DNA of 7,003 nucleotides from Cytophagaceae bacterium UBA6715 (GTDB taxonomy: Bacteria > Bacteroidota > Bacteroidia > Cytophagales > Spirosomataceae). The position numbers and the translations under genes were made by a program. The notes beneath the pieces are model-generated. The model did no database searches. It saw nothing but the letters and a program-made list of their open reading frames with translations, and had not been told where the DNA came from. Below, one piece after another: positions 1-5,271 of this stretch. Every line of letters starts with the position of its first letter. Within the stretch, counting starts at the first letter, position 1. The stretch lies in the NCBI GenBank assembly GCA_002454335.1, contig DKIP01000065.1:1-7003 (forward strand), written 5' to 3'.

Positions 1-1131
1 AGAAATTCGAGATAATTGCAATTCTGCCTCATAAAGTTTCCCTAACAATTGAACCAATGTTACATCATTAATCCCCATTAAAGATGGAACGACTGAAGTA
101 CTTGGTTTTTTCGAAGTAACATATAACTCAATATCCTTCAAAACTGAAAGTTGGATTCCAATTTCTGACAAACGTTGATCATGCTCCTTAACAGTTTCCA
201 AAAAAAGTCGCCCCTGTTCACTAATATTCACAATACCTTCGCGCGTTTTATAATCTTTTATATTTTCCTCAACTTGCCTAAGTTCATCTGAAACAATGCC
301 TAGTCTTGCCTCTACAAAACGTAAGGTATTTTTAGCTACCAAATTTTTATCTTCGATAGCAAACTCATCGTAGACCTTAAATAATTGATCAATCACGTCA
401 CGCCCTTTTTCAGGGACAATCGTTACCATACTCAGGTAGATTACGGTTGATTTTTTGGTACTGGCCTCTGCTTTTAAACTTCCTAGTAAACCGGCTGCAA
501 CCCCCTCAACCGAATGCGTTTGAAGTAATATCTTGTAAGGCTTTGGCAAATCCTTGGCTAGAACAAAATTTGGATTCAGTGAAACGTAAAAGTATTGCCC
601 ATTTAAATAGAGACGTGATCCTAGGGGATAGGATTTCCCCTGAATGGAAAAGCGCCTCTTTAAAAAATCAATCTCAACCGGAATAGATTCTTGCATACTT
701 TGTACTGAATCCTTTTGCATCGCAATCAATTGAAGTGGTGCTTGTTTACCATAAAGCTCTCGATCCAAAATATTTCCAATATGTGTTTGTGTCGTATATA
801 GGTTCAAGTCACGAACTACTTGTTCCATCAAGGGGCTTGATTGTATAATTTCTATTTCATTATCAACCACTTTTTTATCCCCAAAAATATCGAGTGCATC
901 CAACATTTGAGCTGCTCCTGCCCCATTCTTATCATCCTTTACCAGTAATTTGGCATTCACCTGATAAACCGGTGCGGTGTAACGTAGGTAAAAGAAAGAC
1001 CCTAAGACACTTAAAAGGACCGTTAAGACAAAGACAGGCCAAAAAGGCAGATAGGTCTGCGCGATTTGGGTAAATAAATTGCCGTCCTGTGATTGATTCA
1101 AATCAAATGAATCATCAAATTCTGATTGCAT
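1..1131 (-). CDS. Wzc/GumC-type polysaccharide chain-length / tyrosine autokinase, N-terminal part (truncated by window edge)
   Basis: The frame is open from an ATG at 1131 to base 1, giving 377 residues with no stop, so the C-terminus lies outside the window. Visible order: a short acidic cytoplasmic N-terminus, a transmembrane helix at about residues 29-49 (WPVFVLTVLLSVLGSFFYL), and then the Wzz-type signature (APVYQVNAKLLVKDD at 53-67; VVDNEIEIIQSSPLMEQVV at 88-106). A large periplasmic region follows, with a predicted coiled-coil stretch around 265-335 (RFVEARLGIVSDELRQVEEN) and a VPSLMGINDVTL segment at 348-359, typical of the GNVR region. In this family the protein sets polymer length, contacts the Wza-type channel in the periplasm and usually ends in a cytoplasmic BY-kinase domain with a tyrosine-rich tail. 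That kinase half is not visible, so a kinase-less Wzz protein remains possible. The start lies 6 bp after the stop of the upstream export lipoprotein gene, which points to one operon. Confidence 0.9.
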   Translation of the reverse strand, partial: MQSEFDDSFDLNQSQDGNLFTQIAQTYLPFWPVFVLTVLLSVLGSFFYLRYTAPVYQVNAKLLVKDDKNGAGAAQMLDALDIFGDKKVVDNEIEIIQSSPLMEQVVRDLNLYTTQTHIGNILDRELYGKQAPLQLIAMQKDSVQSMQESIPVEIDFLKRRFSIQGKSYPLGSRLYLNGQYFYVSLNPNFVLAKDLPKPYKILLQTHSVEGVAAGLLGSLKAEASTKKSTVIYLSMVTIVPEKGRDVIDQLFKVYDEFAIEDKNLVAKNTLRFVEARLGIVSDELRQVEENIKDYKTREGIVNISEQGRLFLETVKEHDQRLSEIGIQLSVLKDIELYVTSKKPSTSVVPSLMGINDVTLVQLLGKLYEAELQLSRIS

Positions 1132-1137
1132 GAAGTG

Positions 1138-1917
1138 TTATTTAAAGAAATTATTAATTACGAGTACGAGCAAAGTCGCACTGCTGATGATGGCCGGAAG
1201 ATAGACCGACGTTTCACTACCTAGGTAGGACTTTGCTTTGTTGGGTTCTACATAAACCACATCATTGCTTTGAAGGTAAAAATGCTTGGATTGAAATAAA
1301 TCCATCTTATTTAAATTGACACGATGAAATTCTTTCTTTCCTTCATTTTCATGTATCACAAGCACATTGTTTCGATTACCATAGGCCGTTAAATCACCAG
1401 CCATCCCAAGTGCCTCCAGCACAGAAATACGTTCATTTGAAACATTGTATGTTGATGGACGCACCACCTCGCCAAGAACAGTTACCCGGTAATTCATGAA
1501 ACGGATACTGACTATGGGATCCTTTAGATACGGAATAAGTGCAATTTGAAGTGCCTGAGACAATTCGGATTTTGTCATTCCTTTTACAATCATCTTTCCT
1601 ATTTTAGGCAATTGTATACTACCTTGATTATCAACCAATAAGCCAGGAGTAACTGATTGTGTCATGAAGGTAGCACCCGCCGCGTTGTTGGCTGGCACCG
1701 CATTGACACTATTGAACAATGCAGAACTTTGGGGATCAGAGCTGCTGATTCCAATAAATAATAAATCTCCTGTCTGAATTAGAGGCTCAAACGAATGCTG
1801 AACCAATGTAAGGGTGGTATCCTGCTGACCCTTAAAATAGGCCAATTCGCGATTTAATCCGCAGGAACCAAAAACAAACGCACACGTTACGAAGAATAAT
1901 ATTTTTTTTAGGCACAT
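1138..1917 (-). CDS. Wza/BexD-type polysaccharide export outer-membrane lipoprotein
   Basis: A 259-aa export protein of the outer-membrane polysaccharide exporter (OPX) family. Starting at ATG 1917 gives a clean lipoprotein signal, MCLKKILFFVTCAFVFGSC, with lipobox FGSC and lipidated Cys19. The frame also reaches a GTG at 1950, but that would add 11 polar residues ahead of the signal, so I prefer 1917. The Poly_export domain spans about residues 43-140 (EPLIQTGDLLFIGISS; a characteristic VDNQGSIQLPKIGKMIVKGMT; YLKDPIVSIRF). A SLBB domain follows at about 143-225 (YRVTVLGEVVRPSTYNV, SVLEALGMAGDLTAYGNRNNV, LQSNDVVYVEP). The last 20 or so residues (VYLPAIISSATLLVLVINNF) form a hydrophobic helix. 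The family passes EPS or capsule polymer across the outer membrane together with a Wzc/GumC partner, which is encoded 6 bp downstream. No Shine-Dalgarno is seen, as is usual in Bacteroidota. The Wza role comes from family membership; the particular polymer is unknown. Confidence 0.92.
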   Translation of the reverse strand: MCLKKILFFVTCAFVFGSCGLNRELAYFKGQQDTTLTLVQHSFEPLIQTGDLLFIGISSSDPQSSALFNSVNAVPANNAAGATFMTQSVTPGLLVDNQGSIQLPKIGKMIVKGMTKSELSQALQIALIPYLKDPIVSIRFMNYRVTVLGEVVRPSTYNVSNERISVLEALGMAGDLTAYGNRNNVLVIHENEGKKEFHRVNLNKMDLFQSKHFYLQSNDVVYVEPNKAKSYLGSETSVYLPAIISSATLLVLVINNFFK

Positions 1918-2207
1918 AAAAAATCGATTAGTAGAACACGGCTTCGCCACCTTGAGTCACAATCGTGGTTAGCAAACTAATCACACTTTGGACAAAAGGA
2001 TTTGAGACAACAAAACAATAGGAAAGACATTTCAACATGCATCAATAACTGTTTTAACATATTCAACCTAAGTGGCAGAATATCAGCAAAATGACCGTTA
2101 AATAATTTCTTTTTTGTTATAACGCATATAACATATTATGGCAAATGTGACATACTATATTAGACTTCAATAAAGAAACTACCAGTTCTATAAATTTTCT
2201 TAATCTT
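1918..2207. promoter_or_regulatory. Divergent intergenic region between the EPS export operon and the small regulator-like gene
   Basis: This 290-bp A+T-rich stretch separates the minus-strand export operon from the plus-strand gene at 2208, so promoters for both should lie here. I found no convincing match to the Bacteroidota -7 element TAnnTTTG on either strand. The closest plus-strand candidate is TAAATTTT at 2191-2198, only 10 bp before the ATG and without a matching -33 TTTG. The region holds an inverted repeat GTTATA-N5-TATAAC (2116-2132), two direct copies of TAACATATT (2055-2063 and 2129-2137) and a related pair ACATATTAT / ACATACTAT (2131-2139, 2150-2158). No open frame with coding character was seen. 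Confidence 0.5.
2116..2132. repeat. Inverted repeat GTTATA-N5-TATAAC, possible operator
   Basis: Perfect 6-bp arms GTTATA (2116-2121) and TATAAC (2127-2132) are separated by ACGCA. The repeat lies 76 bp upstream of the plus-strand ATG at 2208 and about 200 bp upstream of the divergent export-gene start. A dyad of this size and spacing could bind a dimeric regulator, but in A+T-rich DNA such repeats also occur by chance. Confidence 0.3.
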
Positions 2208-2672
2208 ATGACAATAATGACAAGTGTATTGATAGCGTTAGCGCTAGGCGTTGCGTTAGGACTAAACTTCAGACGATTCAAATTCACCAAAAAACAGTAT
2301 CAGCCGAGTCCATTAGCAAACTACCATGTAAATGATTCTCGAAAGCCTGATACTCAAATCCTTCTTCCTTACTTTGATACTTTAGAGATTAGATTTTTAA
2401 AGCGAATTCTTAGTAATGAAGAGGAGCTTCTTTCTGTGCATGAGGCTAATGAAATATTACGTATAGAAAGATTATCCAAAGAAAATCAGCGACAACGTAG
2501 ACATATATTTTTGAAAGATCTCAATGTAAAATTGAAAATGATCTTTAAAATACCGGAATGTATTGAGCGCAAATCAACTGAATTAGACAGGCGATCAAAA
2601 TACTACAGCCTTCACGAACAAATAAGTAAAAAATCTATTGAGGCCTTACTTGCAGAAGATAAAAATATTTAG
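2208..2672 (+). CDS. Membrane-anchored small protein with winged-helix-like cytoplasmic domain (hypothetical)
   Basis: A 154-aa protein that I do not recognise as a named gene. Residues 4-19 (MTSVLIALALGVALGL) form a single membrane helix followed by basic residues (FRRFKFTKK), which predicts N-out/C-in topology with a cytoplasmic domain. After a polar linker, residues 56-136 look like a compact fold. LEIRFLKRILSNEEELLSVHEANEIL (59-84) is followed by KENQRQRRHIFLKDLNVKL (91-109) and IERKSTELDRRSKYYSL (119-135). This order (E..FL..L at the start, a VHEANEIL helix, an R-rich helix ending in LN.KL, then a basic hairpin) resembles OmpR-type winged helices, with 119-135 as the wing. That fold assignment is inference. 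The family seems known to me as uncharacterised Bacteroidota proteins. It precedes an XRE regulator and diverges from the EPS export operon, so a regulatory role is plausible. ATG 2217 is an alternative start three codons in. Confidence 0.7.
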   Translation: MTIMTSVLIALALGVALGLNFRRFKFTKKQYQPSPLANYHVNDSRKPDTQILLPYFDTLEIRFLKRILSNEEELLSVHEANEILRIERLSKENQRQRRHIFLKDLNVKLKMIFKIPECIERKSTELDRRSKYYSLHEQISKKSIEALLAEDKNI

Positions 2673-2759
2673 TACATCATTTACCGCTTACTAAATCCAC
2701 TATAAATCCATTAACCTAATTCACTCATTGTCAACATTTAGGCTAAATTGTTATTCTAT

Positions 2760-2787
2760 TTACAATGTCACAAATATGCCATTGTAA
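2760..2787. promoter_or_regulatory. Inverted repeat TTACAATG-N12-CATTGTAA upstream of the XRE gene, candidate autoregulatory operator
   Basis: Perfect 8-bp arms TTACAATG (2760-2767) and CATTGTAA (2780-2787) are separated by 12 bp. Arm centres are 20 bp apart, about two helical turns, which suits a dimeric HTH protein binding one DNA face. A third half-site, CATTGT, lies at 2726-2731. The repeat ends 29 bp before the preferred XRE start at 2817. Cro/C1-type regulators commonly bind dyads in their own promoters, so autoregulation is the natural guess, but nothing here proves it. Confidence 0.45.
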
Positions 2788-2816
2788 GCATTATATTACC
2801 ATGTCAATTTTACGGC

Positions 2817-3041
2817 ATGGAATCAAGCAAAAAAGAAATCAGCGAAAAAATTGGAGCAAATATCCGCACCATACGCTTGTCTAAGGGCTTGACAATCGAA
2901 AGACTTGCCGCAGAAGCAAGTATGGAGTATACACAACTAAGTCGCATAGAGCTCGGACAAATAAATACCAGTATATTTCAAGTTTATAAGATCGCGAAAG
3001 CTTTAAATGTGAATATCTGCGACTTATTTCACAACACATAA
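2817..3041 (+). CDS. Cro/C1-type (XRE) HTH transcriptional regulator
   Basis: A 74-aa protein made of one HTH_3/XRE domain covering about residues 12-70. ISEKIGANIRTIRLSKGLT opens the domain. The helix-turn-helix lies at 26-47 (TIERLAAEASMEYTQLSRIELG), with the recognition helix around YTQLSRIE, and VYKIAKALNVNICDLF closes the fold, a classic ending for this family. The open frame extends upstream to a TTG at 2748, but those 23 residues are hydrophobic and unrelated to the domain, and the DNA there carries a dyad repeat. I therefore start at ATG 2817. Proteins this short bind DNA as dimers with no sensor domain, and the targets are unknown here. It lies 144 bp after the membrane-anchored winged-helix-like gene on the same strand. 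It is followed 14 bp after its stop by a strong hairpin, so the transcript probably ends there. No toxin-like partner gene is adjacent. Confidence 0.88.
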   Translation: MESSKKEISEKIGANIRTIRLSKGLTIERLAAEASMEYTQLSRIELGQINTSIFQVYKIAKALNVNICDLFHNT

Positions 3042-3055
3042 TTAAACTAGCAAAA

Positions 3056-3084
3056 AAAGCCTCCTCGAATATCAAGGAGGCTTT
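3056..3084. terminator. Hairpin terminator after the XRE gene, stronger in the minus direction
   Basis: A perfect 10-bp stem AAAGCCTCCT (3056-3065) / AGGAGGCTTT (3075-3084) encloses a 9-nt loop. Read on the plus strand, downstream of the XRE stop at 3041, the stem is followed by only AAATAA, so the U-tract is short. Read on the minus strand it is followed by seven T residues (complement of 3052-3058), an almost textbook intrinsic terminator. It can therefore act in both directions. Confidence 0.75.
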
Positions 3085-3285
3085 AAATAATCCTAGTTCT
3101 AATTTTTTCTATGTCGCAAAAGCGTTAAATATTACGCTAACCCTTCGCTTACACCGAAATATTACTTGGCAATTTACAAAATTCTTCAAATTCCATACCT
3201 GACATAAATCAGGACAGCACCCAATTTCTCAAGAATATTACCTAATATTACTTCAAATTATCCTTGACTAGGGGTCAATGATGGG
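3085..3285. promoter_or_regulatory. Upstream region of the Fn3/DUF1566 lipoprotein gene, with AATATTAC repeats
   Basis: This non-coding stretch of about 200 bp lies between the XRE terminator and the lipoprotein start. It carries four copies of the octamer AATATTAC at 3128-3135, 3158-3165, 3234-3241 and 3244-3251. The first two are 30 bp apart and the last two 10 bp apart, close to whole helical turns. The first copy sits inside a dyad AGCGT-N8-ACGCT (3121-3138). Just before the gene is a short dyad TTGAC-N5-GTCAA (3264-3278). I see no clear TAnnTTTG promoter element. Confidence 0.45.
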
Positions 3286-5121
3286 ATGTGCCATTTTAGT
3301 TCTAAAAACATTTTTTACGGAATTTTGATTACTTTCTTGTTTGTATCTTGCAAAAAAGAACAACTTCCTATTGCCCCCAATGTACATACAAAAGACGCCA
3401 TTAATCCTCGTGCCACATCAGTAACCCTACAAGGCTCTAACGTTAGCGAAAACCTTCTTGGTATCACGGAACGTGGATTTTTTTACGCTGACCACAATAA
3501 ACCCGAAGATTTACTTAAACACAAAGTGAATGCCAGCGCGGGTGTTGGCGAGTTTGCTGTTCTTGTCAGCGGATTAACAGCCGAAACACTCTATTCTTTC
3601 GTTGCTTTCTCCAAAAACTCAGAAACAACGAGTTTGGGCACCATCAAATCATTCTCTACCCGCGAATATACTCTCCCAGAAGTTAGTACCGATAAAATCA
3701 AAAATGTCTTCATCAATGCTTGTCAAGTAGCTGGCATTGTTGGTTATGATGGAGGGAAACAGGTTACTGAGCGGGGTTTTTGTTACAGTACACATGCAAA
3801 CCCAACGATTCAAGATTACAAGCTAGCCAGTGGAAAAGGCGAGGGCCCTTTTGATAATTTTATCTATGGGTTAAACGAGAACACAACCTATTATGTTAAA
3901 TCCTATGCCATCAATGCATTAGGTATTGCTTATGGGAAAGAATTGAGCTTCACTACCTTCAATTTTAGCCCCCCAATTGTTCAAAGCAATCAGGTTAGTG
4001 ATGTCACAAGCACCACGGCCAATTTACATGGCGAAGTCATGGATACAGGTGGTTCTGAAATAACCGAACGAGGATTTCTCCTTTGCTCCGATAAAGAGGA
4101 TTTAAACACCTGCCAAAAATTCTCAATTCCAGGTGGAATTGGTGCTTATCGATTAGTTGTCACCAATCTAAAAACCGGGCTGCAATATTATATGCGCACC
4201 TTTGCTACCAATAAAAAGGGAACCGCCTATGGCGCACCTATCCCTTTCACAACCGGAGAATACACTTACGCAAACGTCCAAACCGTTTCCATCACGGATA
4301 TCGCTATTCACGGAGCTGTGCTAACCGGAACCGTAACCGCTGAGGGGAATACCCCAGTCACTGAAAAAGGATTCTGCGTGAGTATTGTACCTAATCCCAC
4401 CATCAATAATTTAAAATTTCCCGTAGCGATTGGCAAAGGCCCATTCAGTTATTATTTAGCCAATTTAGCTGAAAACAAAACCTATTACATCGTGGCGTAT
4501 GCCATCAATGGGAAAGGAATTGTGTACGGTAAGACCTTAAGCTTTAAAACTCTTGCTAGCACGAACATCACCATGACTGAGCCCACAACTCCAGTCATAC
4601 CAGCTAACCCGACAGTAGGTAGTTTGAAAATTGGCGATTTCCATCAAGGGGGTGTAATAACCTACTTTTTTAAAGCAACTGACCCGGGATTTATTCGAGG
4701 CGAACAGCATGGTTTTGTCGTCAGCCCAGAAGATATTTCTCAGTCGACCTATTGGGGCTGTCCAGAACTTTCAATCATCAAAGCACGCAATGAAAATATC
4801 GGCGCAGGTAAGACAAATACCGCTGAAATTGTTCGCATGTGTGGAACGCTGAACGCTGCAGCAAGGTTATGCACAAATTATTCCTTCGGCGGCTATAATG
4901 ATTGGTTTTTGCCAAGTAAAGACGAACTAAACCAAATCTATTTACAGGCGGATAAAATAGGCGGAATCGATAAAACCGATCTCTATTGGTCTTCTACAGA
5001 ATACGCGGGTACCACGATTACCGACCAAAACATTGCTTGGCTGCAATTATTCATCGACGGCACCTACCGTGAAGCCCGTAAAAACGAAGTATATCGGGTA
5101 AGGGCAATCCATTATTTCTAG
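3286..5121 (+). CDS. Secreted lipoprotein with four Fn3-like repeats and a C-terminal DUF1566 domain
   Basis: A 611-aa exported protein. The lipoprotein signal ends in LFVSC with lipidated Cys22 followed by KKE. This gives surface or outer-membrane attachment; the residues after Cys match no sorting motif I can assert. Four Fn3-like beta-sandwich repeats of about 95 residues follow at roughly 33-126, 131-225, 230-324 and 329-423. Each carries a variant of (T)ERGF(C)YS in its first half and YY(V)..YA(I)N..G.AYG...F.T at its end. Repeat 1 is the most degenerate, lacking the G.AYG motif. A Pro/Thr-rich linker (424-445) leads to a DUF1566 (Lcl C-terminal) domain at 446-611: GDFHQGGVITYFF, GEQHGFVVS, GGYNDWFLPSKDEL, LYWSSTEY, AWLQLFIDG and the terminal VRAI. 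DUF1566 has a C-type-lectin-like look and is found on bacterial surface proteins, so adhesion or ligand binding is a reasonable but unproven guess. ATG 3286 is chosen because it begins the lipoprotein signal. The gene is convergent with the esterase. Confidence 0.88.
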   Translation: MCHFSSKNIFYGILITFLFVSCKKEQLPIAPNVHTKDAINPRATSVTLQGSNVSENLLGITERGFFYADHNKPEDLLKHKVNASAGVGEFAVLVSGLTAETLYSFVAFSKNSETTSLGTIKSFSTREYTLPEVSTDKIKNVFINACQVAGIVGYDGGKQVTERGFCYSTHANPTIQDYKLASGKGEGPFDNFIYGLNENTTYYVKSYAINALGIAYGKELSFTTFNFSPPIVQSNQVSDVTSTTANLHGEVMDTGGSEITERGFLLCSDKEDLNTCQKFSIPGGIGAYRLVVTNLKTGLQYYMRTFATNKKGTAYGAPIPFTTGEYTYANVQTVSITDIAIHGAVLTGTVTAEGNTPVTEKGFCVSIVPNPTINNLKFPVAIGKGPFSYYLANLAENKTYYIVAYAINGKGIVYGKTLSFKTLASTNITMTEPTTPVIPANPTVGSLKIGDFHQGGVITYFFKATDPGFIRGEQHGFVVSPEDISQSTYWGCPELSIIKARNENIGAGKTNTAEIVRMCGTLNAAARLCTNYSFGGYNDWFLPSKDELNQIYLQADKIGGIDKTDLYWSSTEYAGTTITDQNIAWLQLFIDGTYREARKNEVYRVRAIHYF

Positions 5122-5129
5122 CTAACTAT

Positions 5130-5160
5130 TCTTTGGCAATCCTAGAAGGATTGCCAAAGA
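5130..5160 (+). terminator. Long hairpin directly after the lipoprotein gene, probable terminator
   Basis: A perfect 14-bp stem (arms 5130-5143 and 5147-5160, core CTTTGGCAATCCT / AGGATTGCCAAAG) closes a 3-nt loop AGA, 9 bp after the lipoprotein stop. There is no U-tract behind it on the plus strand (TTGAGACGC follows), so it may stabilise the 3' end or terminate through other means. The GGCAATCC of the left arm also occurs at 5103-5110 inside the gene end, which offers an alternative pairing for the right arm. Confidence 0.65.
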
Positions 5161-5185
5161 TTGAGACGCATTTTCCTAAATCAAA

Positions 5186-5209
5186 AGCCCCAGGTTTTAA
5201 CCTGGGGCT
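5186..5209. repeat. REP-like palindrome, full copy (AGCCCCAGGTT / AACCTGGGGCT)
   Basis: Perfect 11-bp arms (AGCCCCAGGTT at 5186-5196, AACCTGGGGCT at 5199-5209) flank a central TT. Related material recurs at 5213-5229 and 6959-6973, so this is a dispersed repeat and not a single terminator. Short GC-rich extragenic palindromes of this sort in Bacteroidota resemble REP sequences moved by RAYT-type Y1 transposases; no such transposase is in the window. Confidence 0.75.
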
Positions 5210-5212
5210 CTA

Positions 5213-5229
5213 CAGGTTTTAACCTGGGG
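5213..5229. repeat. Second, partial copy of the REP-like palindrome
   Basis: CAGGTTTTAACCTGGGG at 5213-5229 is identical to 5191-5207, giving a tandem spacing of 22 bp. The left arm is shortened to CAGGTT (5213-5218), which pairs with AACCTG (5221-5226). The second copy therefore lacks the outer CCC of the left arm. Confidence 0.7.
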
Positions 5230-5239
5230 ACTTCAGAAA

Positions 5240-5259
5240 CCCTAGGCTAAAGCCTAGGG
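5240..5259. repeat. REP-like palindrome of a second type (CCCTAGGCT / AGCCTAGGG)
   Basis: Perfect 9-bp arms CCCTAGGCT (5240-5248) and AGCCTAGGG (5251-5259) flank AA. It has the same architecture as the neighbouring palindromes but a different core. It begins 12 bp beyond the esterase stop when read on the minus strand, where it is followed by TTTC, so it could also help end that transcript. Confidence 0.7.
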
Positions 5260-5271
5260 CTATAAAATCGA

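Noticed and set aside
447..686. Plus-strand open frame of 79 codons
   Set aside because: It is antisense to the clearly coding Wzc-type gene, and its translation has no recognisable domain; a shadow frame.
1918..1950. Upstream GTG start for the export lipoprotein
   Set aside because: It would place polar residues before the lipoprotein signal peptide; ATG 1917 gives a standard signal with lipobox.
2748..2816. TTG start and 23-residue extension for the XRE regulator
   Set aside because: The extension is unrelated to the HTH domain, needs a rare start codon and overlaps the dyad that looks like an operator.
2673..3055. Toxin-antitoxin module around the XRE gene
   Set aside because: Short XRE proteins are often antitoxins, but no HigB/HipA/RelE-like partner is next to it; the 154-aa neighbour has a membrane helix and no toxin motif.
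2881..3075. Minus-strand open frame of 64 codons over the XRE gene
   Set aside because: It overlaps the well-supported XRE domain and begins inside the terminator hairpin; no family resemblance.
5186..5259. CRISPR array
   Set aside because: The repeats are short palindromes with 2-nt centres, spaced by only a few bases and of two types; no regular unique spacers and no cas genes.
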